A DNA stretch of 64,000 nucleotides. Origin: Ophiosphaerella korrae (Eukaryota; Ascomycota; Dothideomycetes; Pleosporales; Phaeosphaeriaceae). The position numbers and the translations under genes are program-made. Positions 1 through 10,857 of the stretch are shown here, one piece after another (the stretch's first letter is position 1; every line of letters begins with the position of its first letter). The notes beneath the pieces are model-generated. The model did no database searches and had not been told where the DNA came from. It was given only the letters and a program-made list of their open reading frames with translations. The stretch is taken from the NCBI GenBank assembly GCA_028456385.1, contig JALNQF010000001.1, forward strand, positions 806,001 to 870,000, read 5' to 3'.

Positions 1-4
1 GGTG

Positions 5-1395
5 ATGACTCGAGCTGGAGCCGCAAGGGCAACACGAACAGCATCTGGATCATCTTCAAACCCAAGTCAGGATCAGCCATTGCCATCTACCGAGCCTCCA
101 TCTTCTCCATCACTTGCACCTTCACTTGTCATTTCGACCAACAACGTCCGGTACAATGTCTCTGGTTTCAACAGTGACCTACGACAACGAGTCAAGAAAG
201 GCCTTCGGAATAACGAAATCAAATTGAAGTACTGTACGCTTTCTACTGACCAGAAAACGATTGGAGCCAAGCAATTCTACATTAATGACGATATCGTTGT
301 AACGGTTGGTGGCAACAGGTCCAAGTGCAGCTGTGGGGCCAATGAAGGAGGCCTGGCGTGTAAAGTATGGCAACCCTTGGGGTGTGTATGTGTCTTTCAC
401 TGACTGTATCAAAGCACATCTATTGGTTGGCCGACCAGATACTTTCCACGGCCAGGGAACATCTCGATGACCAACCAGTTCAATTTTCACCAGACGGTTC
501 TATAATCGAGAGTACATCGCCTGTGGAGATCCTCAATAATAAAGGACTCGAAAGCGTAGCTGGCGATCTGAAGTGGGTAATAAAAGACGACTTGCCCGAA
601 GATGAGGATAAAATGAAAGACGAGATTACCAAAACGCTCTCGGTATTCGAGCCTCAAGACGCTTTACCTGGGGAATTTAAAACCCCTGAATCACCTCTTA
701 CATCGGAGCGTTCCAGAAAATACCAGGAGTTTGCAAAGCTCTTCTCCGACCACGCTATCCGGGACCCTGGGTTGTTTGTGCAGATGCGGGATATCATTGA
801 TCCCAACTTCCAACGTCGCGTATTCTTTGAGAAGATTGACAGTCGGATAGCACGTACATTCCATGCTCTTGACGAATACATCACTTATGGTCCCATGGAT
901 GCATCTCCAGATGCATTGAGATTCGATGTTTTGAACTGCGCCAAGCAGCTCAGAGCTTTGGTGAACGCAATTGATGACTTTTGCCGCCAACATGGGAAAG
1001 AGGATCCCGACACAAGAGGCGTAGCGGTCAGGGCAGCAGCAGCACTCATCAGAATCCTAGATCACGTGGTTGACCGTAACGTCAATTCTTACAAAGGTAT
1101 AACGTGGGGCTTGGAGGCTCCTTCGGACCCTACGGAAAACAACTTGTTCATGGCTCTCATCGGGTCGTATACAGATGGTTCTCGCCCATTCGTTCTAGAC
1201 ACATTGCGATCGTTGCCACAGGAAGATGTCCTTCGAAATCATTGGGAAATACTGCAGGGCATTGAGCAGAAGCTTGCCGACTATGACACTCCAGCCAGCT
1301 ATGTGAACGCCTTCCGTCGTGTGGTCCACGACAGCCGCAAGAGGGCGACTTCTGAAGTCCTCGAAGGCGAACCGAAGCGTGCTATGCAAGAGTAG
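5..1395 (+). CDS. SWIM zinc-finger domain protein
   Basis: Two exons, 5-364 and 415-1395, separated by a 50-nt GTATGG...AAG intron; about 446 residues. The splice creates a SWIM zinc-binding signature: CSCG followed after nine residues by CKH (residues about 109-121), pattern CxCx(n)CxH. Neither reading frame shows it alone. The N-terminus is Ser/Pro/Thr-rich and probably disordered. After the zinc motif comes an acidic linker and a helical C-terminal region without a family I recognise, ending in a basic stretch (DSRKRATSE). SWIM modules are known to bind nucleic acid or protein partners; the role of this protein is not evident. The ATG at 5 is the first in frame, but the window begins one codon upstream, so the true start may lie outside. 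Confidence is high for the SWIM motif and splice, low for function. Confidence 0.85.
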
Positions 1396-3001
1396 CGACC
1401 CCTACTAGATTCTGGACTAACCCAGTTGGATTCTATCGACTTGTTCAATATCCTTTTCCTGAACAGTCTGGCGTTGGCGGTATTTTGTAGTTTTTCCGCT
1501 CCTTTTCAATCTCTCTTTATATCACAACCAACTTTCTCTGTATGTTCGGTACAGTTCATAGCGAATTTCCTCTCACGACATTTGATGTTTACTCATATGC
1601 GTGAATGCTTTAGATGGTCTTTCTTTTTCTACATGCGCTTCAGTTGTAGCCTTTCGCTCTAGTCTGTTTTCATTATCCAGCTTGATATCCTAATTATGGT
1701 AGTCCAGTATCAATGCTCTTGTTTTCATTTCTTTCCTGTACCCTGTCATTCACTCCTTTGTACGCCAGACAGAAACAACAATTTGAAAGCTTTCGCAAGC
1801 ATTACTGCGATTCTGAATATCCCAGGTACCATCAACTGCCAAGAACAAGTGCGAATCCAAGGGACGGCAAATTGGCATTCTGTGTGAGTTGCGAAGGCTC
1901 AGTTGATGCCCGGCCGTTGCAGTTGCTTAATTCCGAGCCTACGTTTCGGGGTAGTGGGGACAGAGCCGAGGGGTGGGCCCAAAATAGGCAGGAATTACCT
2001 CGCTAGAAGTGTCCAGCGCATCAGACGGTGAGCATTCGATACGTGGAATGGCTGGGTCGACCCGAGGGCAGATTGAAACATGGGTTCGAGAAGCAGTGTC
2101 ATGCTCCATGCCTAACAGATTAGGACCAGTGTGGCCATGGTCGCATCGCACATGGCGGGGGCCAATGGGAGAGATACTGGGCAGCTAGTCGCAAGAAAGG
2201 GCCGGTTCATGCCGGCCACGATCCAGTACGGCAAGATGCAGAATGGCGTGGCTGGCAGTGGCAGCAGAGGCACAGAGATAAGGGCCCAGCTGAAGGCAGA
2301 ATACAAAAGCCAAGGGAATAGCGGCAGGCGGCACAAAGCCTTTGGCATGTGCATCAACGGACTGAGACGAAGTCGACGGACGGTGGTTGCAGGTGGCAGG
2401 AGGATGGGCCGACGCTGGCTCGACTGCGGGGGCAGAGCAGACAGTCTCGCGCTGGCCGTGTTTGGTTGGACGGCCACACACACCACATGGGCCGCTTTGT
2501 TCCTTCCCAGCGTGCATTGCGGGGAAAGCGCGCTAAGCCAGTCCCGTCGCTAGTGACCCAAACAAGAGTTGATCCATGCCGACGGCGAGCGGCCAAGCTC
2601 CTGCTGTGCTGCGCTCTGGCGCCCTCTATATTACAGCCCTGCCCATCATTCCATACCACCCCCCCCCCTTTCTTCTGATGCACCCGCTCAAACTGCGCTC
2701 TGCGTTGTTTGCACCACCCAGTCACACCACGCTCTCGCAACCACAGTTCCATTCATGTGAAACCAGACTTGCTTATCACACCATTGACCCCACTGACGTA
2801 CGTACCTGTCCGCTGAGCAACCACCAACCGACCCACGCTGAGCGCGAAGATCCGTGTCTGTGCGCTCAGCTAGTGCTCCCATCGACTTCGCATATCAACG
2901 CCCTCCGCCCTGCTTCCATTCCTCATTTGACCCCTCTTCTCCTGACTGCACTCTCAATCCATCTCCCACAACCACCACTCCTGCCGCTTTCATCCCACAT
3001 C
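1396..3001. other. Intergenic region, no gene recognised
   Basis: Holds the 3' flank of the SWIM gene and the 5' region of the downstream Ser/Pro-rich protein gene. Between 1430 and 1750 the sequence is pyrimidine-rich. From about 2,560 to 3,000 it is rich in C and T tracts, typical of a fungal promoter or 5' leader. Several open frames occur on both strands between 2,100 and 2,760, but they overlap each other, have biased low-complexity composition and show no recognisable domain, so I do not call them. Confidence 0.5.
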
Positions 3002-3883
3002 ATGTCCAACCGAAGCAATTCACCACCCCTCTACCCGCCCGGCGCAGCCGACCGACGGCGTGCCTCCGTCACTGCCCAAACCTTCCAGGACCTCTTTGGC
3101 CGCTCCAACGGCTATGTCGGCCAGCAGCCTGCTACACAGGCTTCTTCGGGCCCCATTACAACAGCCGCTGCCAATGCCCAGCGACGGCGGCTTTCCCTCA
3201 CCACCATCGGCCTTGGCGCCTCGCCTGGCCAAACCTCACCCTTCCAGAACCCCCGAGCTCGTACTGAGAGCATCTCGAGCGCCAACTCGGGTTCCGTCGA
3301 CGAGAGTCCCTTCGAGGACGACTATGGTCCTTCAATATCTGGCCCCAACAGCAACCCAGCGACCCCTTTTGCTCGCCGATTAAGCTTCGGGGCACGTGCC
3401 CTAAGGGACGTCAGACAGAGCAATGGGAGCGTTGGGAATCCAAATGGTAGACCCTCCGTCCATAAAGCCTCTTCTCCCCCGACTGGTCGAGGTCGAGGTC
3501 TGTCTTCATTGCCGCCTTTTCTGCCTTCCCCACCAGCCCTTCTTGTCGGTCCATTCTCTGCATCTTCTAGATCCAACTCCATTTCTTACTTTCGACCGCC
3601 TCCCATTGCTGAGCACATCACCGAGCATTCTGAGACCTTCTTTCAAGACTGCTTGCTGACGTCACCATCTACAGGCGAGGGCTACAACTTCGCGGAGAAC
3701 CTCCGCTCTCGAGCCGAACGAGGCTCAGTGTCCGGTCCGCCCCCCATGTTGGGTAGCAACGGCCATCACCGAGCCAAAAGCGTAACCATCATGGAGCCTC
3801 CTACCCGCGAGATGCCAAAGCAACCCAAGGTTCCGGATGCCATGCAGGAACGGATTCTCAAGGGTGATTTTTACATGGATTAA
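3002..3883 (+). CDS. Ser/Pro-rich conserved fungal protein of unknown function
   Basis: Open frame beginning MSNRSNSPPLYPPG at 3002; the frame stays open upstream to 2576 but that part is low-complexity leader-like sequence. The N-terminal part has a Ser/Arg-rich block (RRRASVTAQTFQDLFGR) and a FARRLSFGARALRDV motif. The C-terminus ends RILKGDFYMD. I recall this architecture from uncharacterised ascomycete proteins, from memory and without a search. A likely intron lies at 3498-3674 (177 nt): a GCTGAC branch site and CATCTACAG acceptor precede GEGYNF, and removing it joins GRGR directly to GEGYNFAENLRSRAER. The intron length is a multiple of three with no stop, so the unspliced form also reads through (293 versus 234 residues). 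The many RxxS motifs suggest phosphorylation; the function is unknown. Confidence 0.7.
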   Translation: MSNRSNSPPLYPPGAADRRRASVTAQTFQDLFGRSNGYVGQQPATQASSGPITTAAANAQRRRLSLTTIGLGASPGQTSPFQNPRARTESISSANSGSVDESPFEDDYGPSISGPNSNPATPFARRLSFGARALRDVRQSNGSVGNPNGRPSVHKASSPPTGRGRGLSSLPPFLPSPPALLVGPFSASSRSNSISYFRPPPIAEHITEHSETFFQDCLLTSPSTGEGYNFAENLRSRAERGSVSGPPPMLGSNGHHRAKSVTIMEPPTREMPKQPKVPDAMQERILKGDFYMD

Positions 3884-5566
3884 AATCCTGGGTGTATTTA
3901 CGACCTAGGAGCCCTGGTAGGCAAACGTTCTCGCCCCTTTTTCATGCCAACTGTTGACAACAACTAGTCTCAGCAACATCTATAGGATAAATGTAGTTCC
4001 GTCATGATTTTGTATGATTAGCGTTACCAGAGCGTTACCGAGGGATCCCTGCGTTGCACATATTTCAACACCGGATCTGAATTTGAATTCGTCCTACACT
4101 TTCCGCGATGAACTGATTTGTTACAACCGGACGTATACCGGAATTCTCCTGAAATCTTCAACAATAATCGAAATCCGTCTGCCGAATATGTGTTCTCTGG
4201 TTGACGGAAATTTTATCAAATGTGCTCTCCTATTCGGCATTTTCAAAGGCAAAGCGCCCCTAACGAATTTCCATCACCGATCATTTCTTTTTCATAGGTT
4301 ACGACACTGCGATACGCATTCTTCGGGACTGGCAAGTCAAGGAGCTGTGTTACTGCCCTATTCTACTTTACCCAACAAGTTCACGTTATGAACTACTTGA
4401 AATATCAACACGGTTGTTTCTTTCACACATTCAGACTATGGGTAGCGGTCTGATTGGTGTTTGCATTTATGGATGGTGGGTGGGATGATTACTACACAAC
4501 TTGAAGAGGTCTTTCTAGGTGGACAGGCAATTTGTCATTTAGGAGTTCCGAGATGCTGTACAATGGGGATTGAACACAAATTGTGGCTTATATCTTATGG
4601 TTTGATACCTTGGGTTAAGTAGTTTAGGGGGGCATGAGCTATCAGGTCACGGGCAGATCTTAGATAGGTATCGCATCGAATGTTATGAACAATCTTTACA
4701 CGGATATCACAGATATCAAGATACAAACGAGGCCACAGTCCCCCATTCTTTCTTCTGTATTATGCTCTTCTCAGCTTTGCTTTTCCCTGTTTTGCATTCG
4801 CAATGCTTCGTGCATTCCATAAAGTTGGATATGCCCTTGCCCATTGTCCATTGTCCATTGTCCATTATCTGTGTAGAGGTGCCATTCCTGCCACGTCACG
4901 TTTCACATTCAATGATCAGAAGTGCATTTATCTACGATGCAGTGAGTAACCTTTATACCAAAGCATATGCAAACAACGCAGAATGCCAATCAGAATGCAC
5001 TGACAAGTTTCTGCAAGAGACTATATTCCTCCACCAGCCTCTTCCTATGGCAATCATGGCGTGGTACACAATCTTCTCGAGAGTCAAGCCTAGCTACATG
5101 TTGGACTCAGGTTGCTCAAGCAAGGGCAACCTCATTGCAGACTAGGTCTTCAGGCGACATGCCTTCATTAATTGGGCTGGATAATAGTTCCGGTCCACAC
5201 AAAATATAGTGTCGGATTGACTAACTACTCAGATATTTCATGTTAAACTCAGCCAAAGCAAGTTACAAGTACGCAAGGCAATGCAAACCAGCTAGTGATA
5301 TTATCCCAAAGCTATGCTAAATGCCGCAAACAATGGTATCCTGTTCCTTATGCCTAAGGCTTTGAGCCTTTTGGTTGATGCTATGGTATAGTGCCGAAAG
5401 GAAAAAAAAAAAAGAAACGCCAAAAATGCTAGTGAGCTGCTCTCCCGAACCAAAACCCATTTTGATGCCGCTAAAAGACAGTAGCTGTGAAGATGCTCGC
5501 TCAAATAGAGGGTGGGCGCCATTAAGGAAATTATTGCCTATGTGCTCACTATAACTAAAGGAAAAG
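3884..5566. other. Intergenic region, no gene recognised
   Basis: 3' flank of the Ser/Pro-rich gene and 3' flank of the RING-finger gene on the opposite strand, so a convergent region. It contains a short tandem repeat near 4841 and an A12 run near 5401. The open frames are short and overlap on both strands, and no conserved motif is visible. Confidence 0.5.
4841..4868. repeat. 7-bp tandem repeat, four units
   Basis: Three perfect CCATTGT units followed by one CCATTAT unit, giving 28 bp of perfect period 7 in non-coding DNA. Probably a simple microsatellite. Confidence 0.9.
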
Positions 5567-5615
5567 GATAAGTGGAAAATTGGCCATATTGTCTTCCGTG
5601 ATGAGGACATACTCG

Positions 5616-8600
5616 CTAGATAAGGGGACCTGTTGTCATCGGATTCATGGCCCTTGTATTGACGTTCAATGGAGAATCATAGGCATTGGCACTGCCATTC
5701 ATCGAACCTTGTCTCGGCCGATAGTAGTTATTTGTGAAAGTTGCTGGAGGCGATGTGAATGGCCCTTGGGGTTGAGGAAGAACACCTGGGGGAGGGCCGT
5801 TCATCAGGCTGCGATTACTTCGACGCCGGCCAAGCGCTGGAGGTGTTGGAGCAGCGCTAACCGTTCCGGAAGAATTTACTGACTGCATGGACTCATTCGA
5901 ATTGCTCCTGGTGTGTTGTACCCCTGTAGGCATCTGAGTCCCCGTTGTGGGATTTGAGGAGTTGACTACGCGACGGGCAAAGGGATTATTGGTCACAGTT
6001 GGGGCAGCGCTGGGCTGGCCTAGTGCGCGCCGTCTAGTCTCAATGAGCTCACGAGCACGGCTGTCACGCTCGTCTTGTGTCAGTCGAATTGGGCGAGCTG
6101 CAGGTTGATTTGCGGCTTGTGGGTTACTGCCAGGCGACGGTGGCGGGCGAGCGTGATCGCTGGGGCGCAATGTCCTTGTCGACGCTTGATTGTTTAGCTG
6201 CCGCCGAGATGGCTGCGTCCGTAAATTGATCCGAGATACTTGAGGTCTCATCGTTTGGGGTGGACTCGCGACTTCCCGTAAATTCGCTCGAGAGCTAGCA
6301 GGCCGCAGGGTCGCGTTTGAGGGCTGCTCTCTCAAGACTTGCCGTGAATTGCGGTTGCGGAGACTACGAGCCTGAACAAAGGCGGCCCATGGGTTACCAC
6401 GTGCTTGATATGGAGGAAGAGCTGGTCCTTGACCGTGAAGCCCCATACTGGCATTGTGGAATGGTGGGTACACGGGTGAGAAATTGGCGGAACTTCGCCT
6501 GCCTGCTGCTGAAGGAGGACGTGCACTGACGCGACTCTCTGGGCGTTCTATCATGTCCATAGCCGCATCTGATTGTGTTTGCGCTATGCTATCAATATAC
6601 TGACTGTTTGGCGTAGAAGTTCCAGGCGTCAAGATGACGGATCCGTTGCTAGTCGAGCCGATAGAAGGCGCACGTTCATGTCTATTCATATTACCTGTGC
6701 CGAGTGTCAAAGGTAAAGCAGGTGACATTGCACTTCGCCTCGGTGGGGAGACAGGCATGCGTGAGACCGGTCCAGTGTTAGAAGTATTGTCCATGAGAGG
6801 TGTCCGTAGACGGCTTGGAGGTAAGAATGGTGCGTGGGCTTGTGCTGGACTAGGTCTGTTCCGGATTGAGCTGCGAGGTCGAATGATTGGTGTAATAGAA
6901 CGAGGCTCTACATCTATCAAAGCACCTGTCATTTGGTGCTCTTGTAGCGCCCGTTGGTGTGCAGCAAACATAATGCTAATCCGTGGATCGTACTCGGGAT
7001 CGCGACGCCCAGTATGGGGGCGTCTTCGGCGGTTGCCCAGTTGTGAATTGTCTGAGTTATCGTCGACGTCCTGATCATGTGTTGCGCCACCTTGCACTGG
7101 TGTGCGATTACCAAAGGCCCCACGAGGGCTTGTGAAACCTGCCATAGTCCGTATATGCTGCTGAGAGCGGCGATTACGTAACGCACTCATGGCCATGGCC
7201 ATGTCAACGTCGCCATCTTGATCGGAATCGTCATCGTCGGCTTCGCCGTCTTCGTAGGGGACTGCAGCGGTTGTAAGAGCGGGCGGTCTTTGGCGAAGCC
7301 CACGAGCGGCGCTTATGATATGGATGTTTCCTGTTCGAGAGGGGGGGCGAATTGGGGCGCTAGGCCGAGGACGATCTGCAGTACGTGTTAGAGAACCGCC
7401 CATTCGGCTTCTGTCATTTGAGTTCGCAAGCGGTTCCCACCCAACGGTCGTTCTTCCTCCATCACTATTATCATCCTCATCTTCACCCATCTCATCATCG
7501 TCGTGTTGAAGCCTTCCCCACCCATTTTCTCGCAGAAGAGCCTGAGTCTCATCATCAAGTTCATCGTGTGATACATCGGTCGATGTGGACGACGGTGCCC
7601 CTCTGGAAGCGCGCGAACCATTTGCACGGTTGAGAGTTCTGTTTCTTTGCCCTCTCCGAACAGGACCCTGATCCTCTTCATCTTCTTCCTCTTCGTCGAT
7701 GGCACTCGAGATTATCGAAGATGTGTCAGATTCGACAATACGGCGAACCCTGGCCTGTGGTCGTGCCCTATTGTTCAGTGGTTGTGATGATGGGCCAGGA
7801 GTTGATGATACGGCGCTTGTAGAGGTTGAACCTTCGATATCGTCGTCATCGATGAAGTCGTTCATCTCTGAATCCTCCTCTCCCATCCCTTCTTCATCTT
7901 CTTCCTCGACAGTGTCCATCTCACCATCATACATGCCCGAGGCTATGCTTTCTGAATAGGAGCGTCTGCTGCCTGCCTCGCTATGGGTCAAAGGGCGCCG
8001 CCGTTGATAGGTGGCCGCTTGTGCTGCTGGGATGCCACTTTCCAAGAAGCGACGCATCATAAATGAGCCCTGTTCGGTGAGGTGGTCCTCCCAGTTGCCG
8101 TATGCATCATAGTCGGCATCATCCATGTCCATCTCAGCGTCAAAGTCTTCAGCATCCTGCTCAGACATCTCATCCATGTCGCTGAAACCTGTGAAGCTGT
8201 CGCCCCAAGAGACCTCACCGGCCTCGTCAAAGACGAGCCCGCATTGCTGACAGCCTCCATCCTCGAGCTCCCAAGTGCACACGGGGCATCGGTCGACGCC
8301 ATCTTCCTGATCTCGGAGGACCTGTAGCGATGGCCCTCGATTATGAAGTGGATGCAACCTGAAACAGCCCTTGAACAGGCCGCCGGTGCGGGTATCTTTG
8401 TTGTCCTTGTCCTGTCGGACAGCGTCGGCCTCTTCTTTCTGCCATTTCTTGTGTTCCTCCAATGTCTCGCCTGGCGGCAGCAGCTCGGCTCGGTTGATGA
8501 AGACGCTCGTCATGTCCCGTATCTGTGCTTGTTTAGATGAGCCGATAAATGGCATGTGATGTAGCTCTTACCACATAGGCAGGGGCCGGGAGCTCCTTGA

Positions 8601-9185
8601 CGACAACGCGGCAGTCGGGACATGTCTTGTGGTTCTTGTTGTTGGCGAACCAGGTGCAGAGGCACTATGCTACGTTAGGTGGCTGCCAGGACACAGGGGA
8701 TGTGGGCATGTGGGGTTGTGTACCGTATAGCAGTAGGTGTGGCCACAGGCGATGGTGTAAGGCTGGTAGAGCATGCGGGCACAGATCTTGCACGTGAGGT
8801 GCGAACGCAGGCTGTCGAAGTCGGATCTCAGGGCCTTGAGCTGCTGTGCAGGGTTAGCAAGGCACGCCGCTGGGGCATTGGGCGGGCGTACCGTGTCTCT
8901 GGCCTCGTCTGCCTTGCTTGGGCGGGGGCTGTCGTCGGGCTTCTTCAGCATCTTCTGCTTGAGGCTGTCTCTGCTCGCCGGCCGCGTGGCCGGCTGGTCG
9001 TCGACAAGCTTGCTGGCAGACCGGCTGGTGGTGGGCGTGCTGCCACGGGCCGTCCGAGAGACGGCGGCCATGCTGGCGTTGACGGCCTGCTGCGAGCTGG
9101 AGGCGGCATTTGTCGACGCAATCGAGGATGACGAGTTCTTGGGGCGGGCGGTGGCAGGCGGGGTTGGCCGATTTAACGTGTCCAT
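5616..9185 (-). CDS. RING-finger E3 ubiquitin ligase, Psh1-like, with long acidic/disordered tail
   Basis: Four exons on the minus strand: 9185-8892, 8843-8724, 8664-8572 and 8522-5616, giving about 1,137 residues. The introns (48, 59 and 49 nt) have GTAC/GTAAG donors and CAG/TAG acceptors. Splicing assembles a complete C3HC4 RING at about residues 116-160: CKIC, then CGHTYCYTC, then CPDC. A second Cys cluster (CPVC...CQQC) about 90 residues later looks like a zinc ribbon. The rest is a very long low-complexity region with Asp/Glu runs and Ser/Arg/Pro-rich tracts. The RING plus following FANNK...CPDCR...VIRDMTSVF segment resembles fungal Psh1, the ligase that controls the centromeric histone H3 variant in yeast; that assignment is inference. 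The first intron is 48 nt and in frame, so retention would add 16 residues. The next gene upstream is on the same strand. Confidence 0.85.
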
Positions 9186-9636
9186 GACTGCGGTCCAGGC
9201 CGGTGGTGGTGGTGTCGTGTGTTGGGGGGCTCACATGGAGGTCGCCTTGCACAGGAAACAGCTCGATGGCTCGCAGTTGCGATGCACGCGAGATGGCGGT
9301 AGTCTAAGAGGCGGCCAGCGCTGGCGTTGGCGTGGGCGTGCTCATTCCTCGCAAGCGCCGTCTCCGATGATTTGCCGCGCTAGTCCAACACCATCGTTCC
9401 CACCCTCGCCTCACCCTCTCGCTTCTCCCCTCCGCCAATCCCTCCCAGCGCTTATGTGGGCGAATATTGTTGTGCATCCAATCACTTCGCGAATTTGTGC
9501 ATTTCGCTTGACTCTCTTTCTTTGCAACCTTTCACACACCAATCATGCTTCGTTTCTTTCTTTTCACATTCCTGTATTGCTTCATTCCTATCGTTGCACA
9601 ACTAAGCTATCCCAATTTGCACCATCGACCATCAAA
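9186..9636. other. Intergenic region between two minus-strand genes
   Basis: Contains the 5' flank of the RING-ligase gene and the 3' flank of the oxygenase-like gene. The part from 9,380 to 9,640 (plus strand) is rich in C/T tracts. A long plus-strand open frame covers this stretch but is antisense to both neighbours and has no recognisable domain. Confidence 0.5.
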
Positions 9637-10857
9637 TTAGATCAACTCGTCGTAGCCGACAGCAACATCTGGCACATCGATCGTGTCGACGAAGCCCGTC
9701 CGAACCTTGTCTTCTGTAACGAGCTCTTGGTTGGTTTGTGCCATAAAGCTCAGCGAGTCCTGCAGAAACCCCTTGTGACCCAGTGTATCAAACTTCTTGC
9801 CAGCCTGGCGACGGGCGCGCATCTCCTGGCGTTCACGGCGAATGCGCTTTTCCAAAATTTCGAGCCGGTATTCAGCAAAGTCAAAGTATAGCTCTCTTAA
9901 ATCAGAGCTTGGGCGAACCGTGCGCAATACAGAATCGTCCTTGACAAATGGCGAGCGTGGGCGCCAGGAGGTCACGGCAGTGATGCGTTCTTTGGCACCA
10001 AGAGCACGAAGGGCCTGATGAGTAATGTAGCGGCCCTGAAGTATCACGGCACTGCCTTCTGTAGGACCTCGCACACGGACAACGTTCCCGTCTGCTGTGC
10101 GAATAGCCGTCTCCCCGCCAACCATATTTGTGCAATCAGACAGCATCAGAACACATACAAAGGGGTATGAATCTGTGTGCCAACCAACAATCGGTTTGTC
10201 GTCTTCCGAAGCGCTAACATCAATGCCCTCATCTGAGTGTATGGACGCCTTGCGCGAGTGGAAGGCGGTTAGCTCAGCCTGGACCTGCTCCTCGGTCTTG
10301 ACGGTAGAGAGGTTGATATGTGCAATTTCGTAATCACTCCATGGTGTTAATTCAATTCCTGCCAGCCTCGAGACAATGGCGATTGTCTCAGGATGTTTCC
10401 AAGCATCAAATGTGAATGGAGCATGACGACGAGCGTATCCACGCAGTTGAGATGCAGCAATGTTTGTGGCGTAATGGTAGTTCGATCTGATTTCTGGTTT
10501 TGAGATTTCTGACCGCATAATCTGGACAGCCTCGGATGAAAACAACTGGAAAGGTTGAGTGACTGCCACGGGAGAGATACCAACATCATCCGGAAAACCA
10601 ATGTCTTCCATCTTAAATATGCCAGGTGGCTCTTTGAAATCGAGATGCTTTCCTGGATCGAACTGAGAAAGACGCTGGAGCATCTGGTTTTCATCGCCTT
10701 CGGCGATTGTATGGAGAGAATGCTCAGGGCACATGCAAGTTTGAATCGAAGAGGACGAAGGCGCCATGGTGGATGCCGAATGCTTGCTACTAGCAGCTGA
10801 AGAGGGTGCTTGGTTCGGATGGTAAGCCGTTAGACAGGCTTTAGTACGTATTAGCAT
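9637..10857 (-). CDS. 2-oxoglutarate/Fe(II)-dependent oxygenase-like protein
   Basis: Uninterrupted frame of 406 codons; an internal Met at 10767 (MAPSSSSIQT) gives a 376-residue protein and may be the real start, because the upstream part lacks features. The iron-binding facial triad is visible as GWHTDSYPF (H227, D229 in the long form), with the distal His plausibly H280 in RYITHQAL and an Arg in ERITAVTSWRP as 2-oxoglutarate anchor. This HxD...H...R order is characteristic of the double-stranded beta-helix dioxygenase fold. The N-terminal half is uncharacterised and the C-terminus is a basic helix (EKRIRRERQEMRARRQ). Fungal members of this type are mostly uncharacterised, so the substrate is unknown. 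The gene is isolated between housekeeping genes, which argues against a role in a secondary-metabolite cluster. Confidence 0.75.
   Translation of the reverse strand: MLIRTKACLTAYHPNQAPSSAASSKHSASTMAPSSSSIQTCMCPEHSLHTIAEGDENQMLQRLSQFDPGKHLDFKEPPGIFKMEDIGFPDDVGISPVAVTQPFQLFSSEAVQIMRSEISKPEIRSNYHYATNIAASQLRGYARRHAPFTFDAWKHPETIAIVSRLAGIELTPWSDYEIAHINLSTVKTEEQVQAELTAFHSRKASIHSDEGIDVSASEDDKPIVGWHTDSYPFVCVLMLSDCTNMVGGETAIRTADGNVVRVRGPTEGSAVILQGRYITHQALRALGAKERITAVTSWRPRSPFVKDDSVLRTVRPSSDLRELYFDFAEYRLEILEKRIRRERQEMRARRQAGKKFDTLGHKGFLQDSLSFMAQTNQELVTEDKVRTGFVDTIDVPDVAVGYDELI

Noticed and set aside
2131..2752. Overlapping open frames on both strands upstream of the Ser/Pro-rich gene
   Set aside because: They overlap each other, have biased composition and no conserved motif; more likely promoter DNA.
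8773..9891. 372-codon plus-strand open frame
   Set aside because: It lies antisense to the spliced RING-ligase exons and the 3' end of the oxygenase-like gene; low-complexity product without a domain.
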